DNA of 7,736 bases from Actinomycetota bacterium (GCA_003158705.1 PMKX01000032.1:7708-15443), one strand, 5' to 3'; positions 1-6,082 are shown, numbered from the stretch's first letter. A program made the numbers and translations. Notes: generated from the sequence alone by a model not told the origin.

Positions 1-240
1 CCCATGGGCCTCTTCGAGGTCGACGACTTCGCGGCCGGTACCCGCGCGGTCGCCGCGGCCGTGGCTGGCTGCCCAGGTGTGAGCGTGGTGGGCGGCGGCG
101 ACACCGTCAGCGCCGTGCGCCGCTTCGGGGTCGAAGACCGTATCACTCATGTGTCGACCGGCGGCGGGGCTTCGATGGAGTTCCTCGAGGGCAAGGTGCT
201 GCCGGGGGTCGCTGCGTTGATGGAAAAGGAGCAAGGATGA
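1..240 (+). CDS. pgk: Phosphoglycerate kinase, C-terminal 79 residues (5' end outside window)
   Basis: Phosphoglycerate kinase transfers phosphate from 1,3-bisphosphoglycerate to ADP, making ATP and 3-phosphoglycerate in the cytoplasm. Only about the last fifth of the usual 390-400 residue enzyme is visible; the reading frame is open from base 1, so the ATG at position 4 is an internal Met (PMGLFE) and not a start. Family hallmarks of the C-terminal nucleotide-binding domain are present: GGGDT at fragment residues 31-35, the glycine-rich STGGGA at 52-57, and the closing [10 protein letters not shown] helix at 61-70. The stop TGA (238-240) overlaps the tpiA start in an ATGA arrangement, so the two genes are very likely co-transcribed and translationally coupled. 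The identification rests on motif recognition and on the tpiA neighbour; the rest of the gene cannot be judged. Confidence 0.96.
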   Translation, partial: PMGLFEVDDFAAGTRAVAAAVAGCPGVSVVGGGDTVSAVRRFGVEDRITHVSTGGGASMEFLEGKVLPGVAALMEKEQG

Positions 241-1004
241 ATGCTGCTCGCCGCCCGCTGATGGCGGGCAACTGGAAGATGTACAAGACGCCGGCCGAGA
301 CGGCAGCCTTCTTCGCTGCTTTCGTGCCTCTCGTGCGCGAGCTGATCGAGCGCGACGTGCTCGTCTGCCCGCCGTTCGTGGACCTGCGGGCGGCGCTGGA
401 CGGCGTCCAAGGCACTGCCGTGGCGGTGGGTGCGCAAACCATGCATCAGGCGGCCGAGGGCGCCTACACGGGCGAGGTCTCGGCCGCCATGCTCCGGGCG
501 CTCGGCGTGACGCACGTCATCCTGGGTCACTCGGAGCGCCGCCAGTACTTCGCCGAGAACGACGCCGAGCTGGCGCTCAAGGTGAGAGCGGCGCTCGCGG
601 CCGGCCTGCTGCCGGTCTTGTGCTGCGGTGAGACGCTGGCCGAGCGTGAGGCCGGCCGCACGGAGGACAAGGTGGGCGGCCAGCTTGCCGCCGACCTCGA
701 GTCGCTGGCCGCCGCCGAGCTGCCGCGGGTCGCCATCGCCTACGAACCTATCTGGGCGATCGGCACCGGCAAGACGGCGACTCCCGAGATGGCCCAGGAG
801 ACGGTCGGCTTCATCCGCCGTCAGCTTCAGGCTCGCTTTGGCGAAGCCGCCGACAGTGCTCGCCTGCTCTACGGGGGCAGCGTGAAGGCGGCCAACATCG
901 ATGAGCTGATGGCGCAGCCGGACATCGACGGCGTGCTCGTCGGCGGTGCCAGCCTGGACGCAGAGGAGTTCGCCCGCATCGCAGGTTTCGCGGAGCCGGC
1001 GTGA
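237..1004 (+). CDS. tpiA: Triosephosphate isomerase
   Basis: Interconverts dihydroxyacetone phosphate and glyceraldehyde 3-phosphate in glycolysis and gluconeogenesis; cytoplasmic, normally a dimer of TIM barrels. The 255-residue product has normal family length. Catalytic residues are all visible: Asn12 and Lys14 in GNWKMYK, the electrophile His98 in GHSERR, and the general base Glu170 in [12 protein letters not shown], which runs into the flexible phosphate-gripping loop 6. The phosphate-binding YGGSVK (212-217) and GVLVGGASL near the C-terminus complete the barrel. The ATG start overlaps the pgk stop by four bases (ATGA) and has AAAGGAG five bases upstream. The stop overlaps the gpmI GTG start in the same way. 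Nothing suggests damage; the tandem Cys129-Cys130 in LCCGET is a small departure from the more common CVGET or CIGET. Confidence 0.98.
   Translation: MNAARRPLMAGNWKMYKTPAETAAFFAAFVPLVRELIERDVLVCPPFVDLRAALDGVQGTAVAVGAQTMHQAAEGAYTGEVSAAMLRALGVTHVILGHSERRQYFAENDAELALKVRAALAAGLLPVLCCGETLAEREAGRTEDKVGGQLAADLESLAAAELPRVAIAYEPIWAIGTGKTATPEMAQETVGFIRRQLQARFGEAADSARLLYGGSVKAANIDELMAQPDIDGVLVGGASLDAEEFARIAGFAEPA
992..995 (+). promoter_or_regulatory. Shine-Dalgarno GGAG supporting the GTG start of gpmI
   Basis: GGAG lies inside the tpiA reading frame, five bases before the GTG at 1001. It favours the overlapping GTGA start of gpmI over a later internal start near the conserved VVLVIMDGWG region, and so implies a 30-residue N-terminal extension. 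Confidence 0.55.
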
Positions 1005-2680
1005 ACGAGGCCGAGAGCGCCGGCGAAGCGCCCGGCGGACTGCCGCCCGAGCAGCCGGGCGACCCGTCGCTTTCCCCGGTCGGTCGCCTGTTCCGGCCGG
1101 TCGTGCTGGTGATCATGGACGGCTGGGGAGTAGCCCCTGACGGTCCCGGCAATGCCATCAGCCAGGCGCGTACCCCCTCGTTCGACCGTTTGCTGGCCAC
1201 GTACCCTCACGGCACGCTTGAGGCCTCGGGGCCTGCCGTGGGGCTGCCGCCGGGCCAGATGGGCAACTCCGAGGTCGGGCACCTGAACATCGGCGCCGGC
1301 CGCGTCGTTCACCAGGACCTCACGCGCATCACCAAGGCCATCGAGGATGGCTCCTTCTTCACGAACCGCGTGCTCAAGCACGCGTTCGCGAAGGCGGTGG
1401 GACGAGGCTCCACGCTGCACCTGTTGGGCCTCGTCTCCGACGGCGGTGTGCACAGCGCCATGGGGCACCTCCAGGCGTGCCTGGAGATGGCGCGCCGCGA
1501 GGGCGCCGCCGACGTGGTCGTGCACGCCTTCCTGGACGGACGCGACACGCCGCCCAAGAGCGCCTCGGGCTATCTGGCGCAGATCGAGGCGTTCATGAAG
1601 CAGGCGGGCGTCGGTCGTTTCGGCACGGTGAGCGGGCGCTACTACGCCATGGACCGTGACACGCGCTGGGAGCGCACCAAGCTGGCCTACGACGCGCTCG
1701 TGTACGGCGACGGTCTGCATGCGGCTTCGGCGGCGGAGGCGGTGGCCGCCGCATACGAGCGCGGCGAGACGGACGAGTTCGTGCGCCCCACGGTGATCGC
1801 CGGCGGCACGTCGTCGCCGGGTGCCGACCACGCGGCAGTCGACCCCGCTCACTCGATCAGAGACGGCGACGTGTGTCTGCTCTTCAACTTCCGCCCCGAC
1901 CGCGTCCGCCAGCTCACACGGGCCTTCTTCGAGAAGCAGTTCGACCTCTTCGACCGCGGGCCGCACCCGCCTGTCGTCGATGTCGTCACCATGACTGAGT
2001 ACAAGAAGGAGTTCCCGCTGCCGGTCGTCTTCCCGGCCGAGCGTCCGCGCCATGTGCTGGCCCAGGTGCTGGCCGAGCACGGGCTGCATCAACTGCACAT
2101 CGCCGAGACCGAGAAGTACGCTCACGTCACTTTCTTCTTCAACGGGGGGGTCGAGAAGGAGGTGCCGGGCGAGACTCGCATCCTCATGCCTAGTCCGCGG
2201 GATGTGCCCACCTACGACAAGAAGCCGCAGATGAGCGCCGTGGAAGTCACCGACGAGCTGCTGCGCCAGCTCGCGAGCGAGGAGTTCGCTTTCGTGGTAG
2301 TCAACTACGCCAACGCCGACATGGTGGGCCACAGCGGCGTGCTGGCGGCCGTCATCGCCGCGGTCGAGGTGGTGGACACGTGCCTGGGCCGGGTCGTGGA
2401 GTCGGCCGTGCGCCTGGGCGGCGCCTGCCTGGTCACGGCCGACCACGGCAACGCCGACAACCTGCTCGAGCCGGACGGCAGTCCCAACACGGCGCACAGC
2501 ACCAACCCGGTGCCGTTCGTGGCCACGGTGCCTGCCACGACGGTGCGCCAGGGCGGTGTTCTGGCCGACCTGGCGCCCACGGCCCTGCACCTGCTGGGCA
2601 TCGCGCCGCCCGTGGAGATGACCGGCCGTGACCTTCTGGTCGCGGCTCCGCCGGCTCCGGGCGCCTTTCTCCCCAGCTAG
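1001..2680 (+). CDS. gpmI: 2,3-bisphosphoglycerate-independent phosphoglycerate mutase
   Basis: Converts 3-phosphoglycerate to 2-phosphoglycerate through a phosphoserine intermediate, using two divalent metal ions (usually Mn2+); cytoplasmic, alkaline phosphatase superfamily. The product has 559 residues against about 510 usual for the family. Visible active-site elements are metal ligand Asp40 in IMDGWG, nucleophile Ser90 in GNSEVGH, VSDGGVHS (145-152), the substrate-contacting DGRDTPP (179-185), RYYAMDRD (213-220), Lys372 in EKYAHVTFFF, metal ligands Asp440 and His444 in NADMVGH, Asp481-His482 in TADHGNAD, and His499. The extra length comes mainly from about 30 N-terminal residues rich in Pro, Gly and Glu, a short loop near 269-285, and a Pro/Ala-rich tail. 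The GTG start overlaps the tpiA stop (GTGA) and has GGAG at a good distance. With pgk and tpiA it forms consecutive lower-glycolysis steps. Enolase is not in the window. Confidence 0.97.
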   Translation: MNEAESAGEAPGGLPPEQPGDPSLSPVGRLFRPVVLVIMDGWGVAPDGPGNAISQARTPSFDRLLATYPHGTLEASGPAVGLPPGQMGNSEVGHLNIGAGRVVHQDLTRITKAIEDGSFFTNRVLKHAFAKAVGRGSTLHLLGLVSDGGVHSAMGHLQACLEMARREGAADVVVHAFLDGRDTPPKSASGYLAQIEAFMKQAGVGRFGTVSGRYYAMDRDTRWERTKLAYDALVYGDGLHAASAAEAVAAAYERGETDEFVRPTVIAGGTSSPGADHAAVDPAHSIRDGDVCLLFNFRPDRVRQLTRAFFEKQFDLFDRGPHPPVVDVVTMTEYKKEFPLPVVFPAERPRHVLAQVLAEHGLHQLHIAETEKYAHVTFFFNGGVEKEVPGETRILMPSPRDVPTYDKKPQMSAVEVTDELLRQLASEEFAFVVVNYANADMVGHSGVLAAVIAAVEVVDTCLGRVVESAVRLGGACLVTADHGNADNLLEPDGSPNTAHSTNPVPFVATVPATTVRQGGVLADLAPTALHLLGIAPPVEMTGRDLLVAAPPAPGAFLPS

Positions 2681-2698
2681 AAGAACGGTCCCCCACTC

Positions 2699-2735
2699 GA
2701 TATACTGACGCCGTACCAAGGCGACGTTGTATATC
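2699..2735. repeat. Nested inverted repeat between gpmI and secG
   Basis: The arms GATATAC (2699-2705) and GTATATC (2729-2735) are perfect 7-base inverted complements separated by 23 bases. Inside them sits a second dyad, CGCC (2709-2712) with GGCG (2720-2723). It lies in the most AT-rich patch of the window. No T-run follows, so it does not look like an intrinsic terminator for the glycolytic operon. A regulator-binding operator or a transcript stem-loop are both possible; the function is unknown. Confidence 0.45.
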
Positions 2736-2752
2736 TGTGTACGGAATATTAT
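2727..2752 (+). promoter_or_regulatory. Possible secG promoter
   Basis: TTGTAT (2727-2732) could act as a -35 element and TATTAT (2747-2752) as a -10 element, about 50 bases before the secG start. The 14-base spacer is shorter than the 16-18 usual for the main sigma factor, so this is weak. TATACT (2701-2706) is another -10-like hexamer, without a convincing -35. The local AT-richness supports promoter activity somewhere in this spacer; secG could equally be read through from gpmI, because no terminator is seen. Confidence 0.3.
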
Positions 2753-2803
2753 GCTGGCGCCGTCCGGCTTGCACCGAACTCAGCAGCGAGAGGAGACTGC
2801 GTA

Positions 2804-3034
2804 GTGGGAGGCCTGACCGCCATCCTGATCGTTGTCCACTTGATCGTGTCCATCCTGCTTGTCGTGCTCATCCTCATGCACTCGGGCAAGGACAGCGGCA
2901 TGAGCAGTGTCACGGGATTCTCGTTCGCCGCCCAGGCGAGCGTCATGGAGCGCAACCTGACACGCTACACCGTTATCACCGGCGTGGTCTTCTTCCTGAC
3001 GAACTTCGCCTTGTTCTGGCGGCTCGCAAGCTGA
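2804..3034 (+). CDS. secG: Preprotein translocase subunit SecG
   Basis: SecG is the small auxiliary subunit of the SecYEG channel; it assists SecA-driven protein export across the cytoplasmic membrane. The 76-residue product has the family layout: a first membrane segment (about residues 4-25), the conserved LMHSGKDSG turn (24-32) matching the usual LHSGKGxG, a short cytoplasmic loop, ERNLTRYT (49-56) matching the common ERNLDRxT, and a second membrane segment (about 57-72). The GTG start is chosen because AGGAG lies eight bases upstream (2791-2795) and because it places the first hydrophobic segment at the N-terminus as expected. In many Actinomycetota and Firmicutes secG follows the glycolytic gap-pgk-tpiA cluster, which agrees with this position. 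No clear terminator directly follows the stop. Confidence 0.95.
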   Translation: MGGLTAILIVVHLIVSILLVVLILMHSGKDSGMSSVTGFSFAAQASVMERNLTRYTVITGVVFFLTNFALFWRLAS

Positions 3035-3173
3035 GCCGGTCGGCAGGGTGCCGTGCGTCGGCGGCGAACCTGACGTATGACTGGACAAACGGGGTCTTGA
3101 CCGAGTTTCTGATCAGGGGCAACGGGAGGTGCTGAGTATCGGGTAGACGGCGTGGCTGGCTCTGTCCCCTGTG

Positions 3174-3211
3174 GGAGCTTCTGGGGAAGCCCGCGCGGGG
3201 GCCGTTTTCTT
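3174..3211 (+). terminator. Candidate intrinsic terminator or attenuator before the binding-protein gene
   Basis: GCTTC (3177-3181) pairs with GAAGC (3186-3190) around a TGGG loop, extended by GG/CC past a bulged A. An adjoining GCCC (3189-3192) can instead pair with GGGC (3199-3202), which is followed closely by TTTTCTT (3205-3211). The two stems share bases, so they cannot both form. The T-run suits a weak terminator for secG transcripts, or an attenuator ahead of the transporter. The stems are short, so confidence is modest. Confidence 0.35.
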
Positions 3212-3221
3212 CGTGTGTCTG

Positions 3222-3229
3222 AAGGAGGT
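3222..3229 (+). promoter_or_regulatory. Strong Shine-Dalgarno deciding the binding-protein start
   Basis: AAGGAGGT is the best ribosome binding site in the window and lies four bases before the GTG at 3234. It selects that GTG over the upstream in-frame GTG at 3171, which would add 21 residues ahead of the signal peptide and lies in the hairpin region. Confidence 0.85.
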
Positions 3230-3233
3230 CACA

Positions 3234-4904
3234 GTGAACAACCTCAACCCAAGGTGGCGGGGCCTATTCGTTGTCGTCGCCGTGCTCGTGTGCGCCGGGT
3301 TCCTGCTGGGAGCCTGCGGCAGCAAGAGCACCAGCACCAAGGCCGGCAACGAGGGTACGCCTAAGCCCGGTGGCGTCTACAACTACGCGCTGGGCGCGAA
3401 CCCCGTCGCCATCGAGCCGCAGCAGGCTCTGGAGTCCGAGGGCATCCAGGTCGCGCACCAGGTGTTCCAGGGCCTCATGAGGTACGAGCTGCAGCCCGAC
3501 GGCGGCATGAAGGCCGTGCCTTGCATCGCCGAGAGCGTCGACACCAGCCCTGACCTGACGACGTTCACCTTCCACCTCAAGCACGGCGTCATGTTCCAGC
3601 CGCCGGTGAACCGTGAGGTCACCGCTCAGGACTTCGTAGACTCGTGGAACCGGGTTACCGACCCCAACGCCAACTCGCCCGTCTCCTACATCCTGGCGCC
3701 GATCCAGGGCGCCAACGATGGCGGCTACCAGGCCGATCCGGCCAAGGGCCTCACCGGCGTCAAGGCGCTTGACAAGTACACGTTGCAGGTCAAGCTGCGC
3801 TACCCCTTCGCCGAGTTCGTGCAGACGCTGGGTCACACCGTGGCCGCCGTCACGCCGGTGGACTACATCAAGAAGATCGGCGAGAAGGCATGGGCGCTGA
3901 AGCCGGTCGGCACCGGCCCGTACATGGTCGAGAAGTGGGTGCCCAACCAGTACATCGACCTGGTGAAGAACCCCACCTACTGGGACAAGAACACCGCCGG
4001 CTACGTCGACAAGATCCACATGCCCATCTTCACCGGCGCCGAGTCGACGCAGACGATGTTCCTCGAGTTTGAGAAGGGCGTCCTCGACTACTCGGACGTG
4101 CCTCCGGGTCTAGTGCGGAAGACGCTGGGCATGCCTCAGGTCACGTCCGGCAAGTGGACGGCGAAGATGTATCCGGCGCTGGCCGTGAACTGGGTCGGCA
4201 TGAACATGAAGGACCCCGTTCTCGGCAAGAACCTGGCGCTGCGCCAGGCCATCTGCTACTCGACCGACCAGGCGAGCGTCTGCAACATCATCAGTGAGGG
4301 CGTGGACGTGCCCGCGACCGGCATCATCCCGGTCGGCGTGCCCGGCTACCGGCCTGGCCAAGATCCTTACCCCTTCGACACACAGAAGGCCAAGGACCTG
4401 GTCGCCGGCATGGGCAGCGTCCCGACGCTCAACTACTGGTTCAACACCGACCCGCAGGGCGAGAAGAACGCCGAGGTGCTGCAGGCCGGCTGGAAGGCCG
4501 TGGGTATCAACGTCAAGCTCAGCAACTACGAGTGGGCCACGTACCTCGACAAGCTTTCCAAGGGCGACCAGGACCAGATGTTCCGCATGGGCTGGATCGC
4601 CGACTACCCGTCGATGGACAACTTCACCTATCCGCTCTTCCAGTCGGCGAACTCGCGTGTGGGAAGCTACACGTTCTACAGCAACAAGAACGTCGACCAG
4701 CTGTTGCAGACGGCGCGCGGGACCGCCGACGACACTCAACGCCACGACCTCTATGCACAGGCGGAGAAGCTCATCCTGGCCGATGCTCCCGTGGCGCCGG
4801 TGTTCTTCTACCGCGACTTCCGCGTGAGCAACACCCAGCGGGTCGGTGGCTACTATCACGACCCGATGGGCTTCACCGACATGTGGAAGGTCTGGGTCAA
4901 ATAG
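3234..4904 (+). CDS. ABC transporter substrate-binding lipoprotein, family 5 (peptide/nickel type)
   Basis: This is the extracellular receptor that captures substrate, probably short peptides, and delivers it to the permeases encoded downstream. The 556-residue product starts with basic residues, a hydrophobic segment (about 11-27) and a lipobox LGAC with Cys28 as the lipidation site, so it should be anchored to the outer face of the membrane. A Ser/Thr/Lys/Gly linker (29-47) follows, then the mature domain beginning PGGVYNYALG. Family-5 hallmarks include the HQVFQGLMRYE region (75-85), the signature-like SPDLTTFTFHLKHGV (105-119), VGTGPYMVEKW (225-235), LRQAICYSTD (336-345) and MGWIADYPSMDNF (452-464). 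The length is normal for this family. The GTG start is fixed by AAGGAGGT. The sequence does not tell peptide, nickel or other substrates apart; adjacency to DppBCD-like genes supports an oligopeptide or dipeptide importer. Confidence 0.93.
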   Translation: MNNLNPRWRGLFVVVAVLVCAGFLLGACGSKSTSTKAGNEGTPKPGGVYNYALGANPVAIEPQQALESEGIQVAHQVFQGLMRYELQPDGGMKAVPCIAESVDTSPDLTTFTFHLKHGVMFQPPVNREVTAQDFVDSWNRVTDPNANSPVSYILAPIQGANDGGYQADPAKGLTGVKALDKYTLQVKLRYPFAEFVQTLGHTVAAVTPVDYIKKIGEKAWALKPVGTGPYMVEKWVPNQYIDLVKNPTYWDKNTAGYVDKIHMPIFTGAESTQTMFLEFEKGVLDYSDVPPGLVRKTLGMPQVTSGKWTAKMYPALAVNWVGMNMKDPVLGKNLALRQAICYSTDQASVCNIISEGVDVPATGIIPVGVPGYRPGQDPYPFDTQKAKDLVAGMGSVPTLNYWFNTDPQGEKNAEVLQAGWKAVGINVKLSNYEWATYLDKLSKGDQDQMFRMGWIADYPSMDNFTYPLFQSANSRVGSYTFYSNKNVDQLLQTARGTADDTQRHDLYAQAEKLILADAPVAPVFFYRDFRVSNTQRVGGYYHDPMGFTDMWKVWVK

Positions 4905-4957
4905 AGTAGCGAACGGCGCAGGCGTAGACCAATGCTCCGCTGCTTGGCAACTCGCGA

Positions 4958-4993
4958 TGTCGCCCCGCCGCCCGCAAGGGCGGCGGGGCGACA
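4958..4993 (+). terminator. Perfect 16-bp hairpin with GCAA tetraloop, no T-run
   Basis: Bases 4958-4973 are fully complementary to 4978-4993, with the stable GNRA loop GCAA (4974-4977); 13 of the 16 pairs, those nearest the loop, are G-C except for the T-A at 4960-4991. It starts 54 bases after the binding-protein stop. No U-tract follows, so it is not a canonical intrinsic terminator. It may act as a partial terminator, an RNA-processing barrier protecting the upstream message from 3' exonucleases, or both. In other binding-protein transporters, such as malE-malF of E. coli, a structure in this position helps raise the binding protein above the permeases. Confidence 0.7.
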
Positions 4994-5000
4994 CGTACTC

Positions 5001-5042
5001 CCGGGCTGCCTGGGATGGCGGGCCCTGCCGGGCTGGCCTGGG
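5001..5042 (+). repeat. Imperfect direct repeat in the spacer
   Basis: CCGGGCTGCCTGGG (5001-5014) recurs as CCGGGCTGGCCTGGG (5028-5042), differing by one inserted G, at a 27-base period. In such GC-rich DNA this may be chance or a small local duplication. No function is evident. Confidence 0.4.
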
Positions 5043-5045
5043 CGG

Positions 5046-5072
5046 CTCGCCGTCGGCTTGCAGGCCGGCGAG
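5046..5072 (+). repeat. Stem-loop just upstream of the permease ribosome binding site
   Basis: CTCGCCG (5046-5052) and CGGCGAG (5066-5072) form a perfect 7-bp stem with a 13-base loop, ending 20 bases before the permease ATG. It could influence access to the TAGGG ribosome-binding region, but this is inference from position only. Confidence 0.4.
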
Positions 5073-5074
5073 GC

Positions 5075-5088
5075 TAGGGTAGGGTAGG
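5075..5088 (+). promoter_or_regulatory. Unusual ribosome-binding region of tandem TAGGG repeats
   Basis: TAGGGTAGGGTAGG lies 4 bases before the ATG at 5093. It offers only AGGG/AGG matches to the anti-Shine-Dalgarno sequence, much weaker than the AAGGAGGT of the binding-protein gene. This agrees with lower translation of the permease than of the binding protein. Confidence 0.45.
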
Positions 5089-5092
5089 CACC

Positions 5093-6082
5093 ATGCTCGC
5101 GTACATCGTCCGGCGCCTCTTCCAGCTCATCATCGTGCTGGTCGGCGTCACCATCATCACCTTCATCATCATGTTCGCCGTGCCGGGGAACCCGGCTCGC
5201 CTGCTGGCCGGCAAGGACGCCACACCCGCCAAGATCGCTCTCATCAGTCATAACCTGGGCCTCGACAGACCTCTGTACGTGCAGTACTACAAGTTCGTCG
5301 TGCGGCTGCTGCACGGCGATCTGGGGCAGTCGTACGCGGTGCGGCAGCCCGTCATGCAGATGATCAAACAGAACGTCGGCAACACCGCCCAGCTTGCCGT
5401 AGCCGCGGTGCTCATCGAGATGTTAGGCATCCCGCTGGGCGTGTACTCGGCCTTGCGCCAGTACTCGTTCTGGGACACGGCGCTCACGACCTCGGCCCTT
5501 GTCATCTGGGGTATCCCGGTCTTCGTCTTAGGTGTCTTCCTGGAACAGTTCTTCTGGGTCACGCTGCCCCACTGGGTGAACAGCTGGTTCGGCACGATGT
5601 GGACCGGCCTGCCTCAGACCCCAGGCCGCAACGTCTGGCTCATTTTCCCCGGCTCATGGACGAGCGTCGGAGCGCTCGTGTTGCCGGCGTTCACGCTGGG
5701 CATCCTCGAGGTCGCCTACATCTCGTACATGCAGCGCGCCGCGATGCTCGAGGTGATCCGCTCGGACTACATCCGCACGGCGCGTGCCAAGGGGCTCTCC
5801 GAGCGCAAGGTGGTGCTCAAGCACGGCCTCAAGAACGCGATCATCCCGGTGATGACCATCGCCGGCATCGACCTGGGCGCCCTCATGGGCGGCGCCATCG
5901 TCACCGAGACGGTGTTCAATCGGCCGGGCCTCGGGCTCATGATCTACAACGCGATTGGCGCCCGCGACCTGCCGGTGGTCTCCGGCGGCGTGCTGTTCGC
6001 CACGCTCGTGTATGTCGTCGCAAACCTGATCGTCGACATCGCCTATGCGTACGTCGATCCGCGGATCAGGCTGGGGGAGTAG
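5093..6082 (+). CDS. ABC transporter permease, DppB/OppB family
   Basis: One of two membrane subunits forming the translocation path of the peptide-type importer, coupling to the ATPases through a cytoplasmic EAA loop. The 329-residue product opens with the standard MLAYIVRRL, then a first membrane segment (about 9-31) and the VPGNPA motif (30-35) typical of DppB. GLDRPLYVQYYKF (56-68) and GDLGQSY (75-81) of the N-terminal extracytoplasmic region follow. About five further membrane segments cover 98-320. The EAA region (about 220-253) contains SDYIRTARAKGLSERKV and KNAIIPV, and the C-terminus has the usual TETVFNRPGLG (271-281) and VDPRIRLG. The ATG start is placed where the family normally begins. 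The next permease starts seven bases after the stop. Dipeptide, oligopeptide or another substrate cannot be decided from sequence. Confidence 0.95.
   Translation: MLAYIVRRLFQLIIVLVGVTIITFIIMFAVPGNPARLLAGKDATPAKIALISHNLGLDRPLYVQYYKFVVRLLHGDLGQSYAVRQPVMQMIKQNVGNTAQLAVAAVLIEMLGIPLGVYSALRQYSFWDTALTTSALVIWGIPVFVLGVFLEQFFWVTLPHWVNSWFGTMWTGLPQTPGRNVWLIFPGSWTSVGALVLPAFTLGILEVAYISYMQRAAMLEVIRSDYIRTARAKGLSERKVVLKHGLKNAIIPVMTIAGIDLGALMGGAIVTETVFNRPGLGLMIYNAIGARDLPVVSGGVLFATLVYVVANLIVDIAYAYVDPRIRLGE
6074..6079 (+). promoter_or_regulatory. Shine-Dalgarno GGGGAG for the second permease
   Basis: GGGGAG sits at the very end of the first permease gene, ten bases before GTG 6090. It favours that start over the upstream ATG at 6045, which would overlap the first permease by 38 bases. 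A later in-frame GTG at 6117, with AAAGG (6102-6106) ten bases upstream, remains a second candidate. Confidence 0.45.

Larger units (their letters stand above)
3035..3233 (+). other. Non-coding leader between secG and the binding-protein gene
   Basis: These 199 bases hold no credible reading frame and no recognisable tRNA. I looked for the T-box consensus and for TPP and cobalamin riboswitch boxes and saw none. The only -35-like hexamer is TTGACC (3097-3102), and it lacks a -10 at a normal distance. CTGATCAG (3109-3116) is a short palindrome. The last 70 bases can fold into alternative GC-rich hairpins (separate entry). It may be the 5' untranslated leader of the transporter operon, with the start site unresolved. 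Confidence 0.5.
4905..5092 (+). other. Spacer between binding protein and permease genes
   Basis: A 188-base gene-free stretch of high GC. From left to right it holds a perfect 16-bp hairpin (4958-4993), an imperfect direct repeat (5001-5014 and 5028-5042), a 7-bp stem-loop (5046-5072) and a TAGGG repeat just before the permease start. I see no convincing promoter hexamers in it. Confidence 0.6.

Noticed and set aside
869..2719. A 616-codon open frame on the - strand, longer than gpmI beneath it
   Set aside because: It is antisense to intact tpiA and gpmI, is rich in Arg, His, Val and Gly as expected from the complement of GC-biased codons, and matches no family I recognise. It is a compositional shadow.
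3097..3102. TTGACC as a -35 promoter element for the transporter operon
   Set aside because: No acceptable -10 hexamer lies 16-18 bases downstream.
3109..3116. CTGATCAG palindrome as an operator
   Set aside because: An isolated 8-base palindrome with no extension and no second copy is expected by chance.
2737..3135. A 132-codon + strand frame overlapping secG
   Set aside because: SecG in the other frame has both membrane segments, the conserved motifs and a ribosome binding site. This frame has none of these.
3171..3233. Upstream GTG start giving the binding protein 21 more residues
   Set aside because: It lies in the hairpin region without a good ribosome binding site and would displace the lipoprotein signal. 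GTG 3234 has AAGGAGGT and a proper signal peptide.
3035..3233. tRNA or known riboswitch in the secG-transporter leader
   Set aside because: No T-loop consensus, T-box sequence, or TPP or cobalamin box is visible, and no cloverleaf can be drawn.
4110..4994. A 294-codon open frame on the - strand across the binding-protein gene
   Set aside because: It covers a clearly coding family-5 gene and the hairpin, and has shadow-type composition with no recognisable domain.
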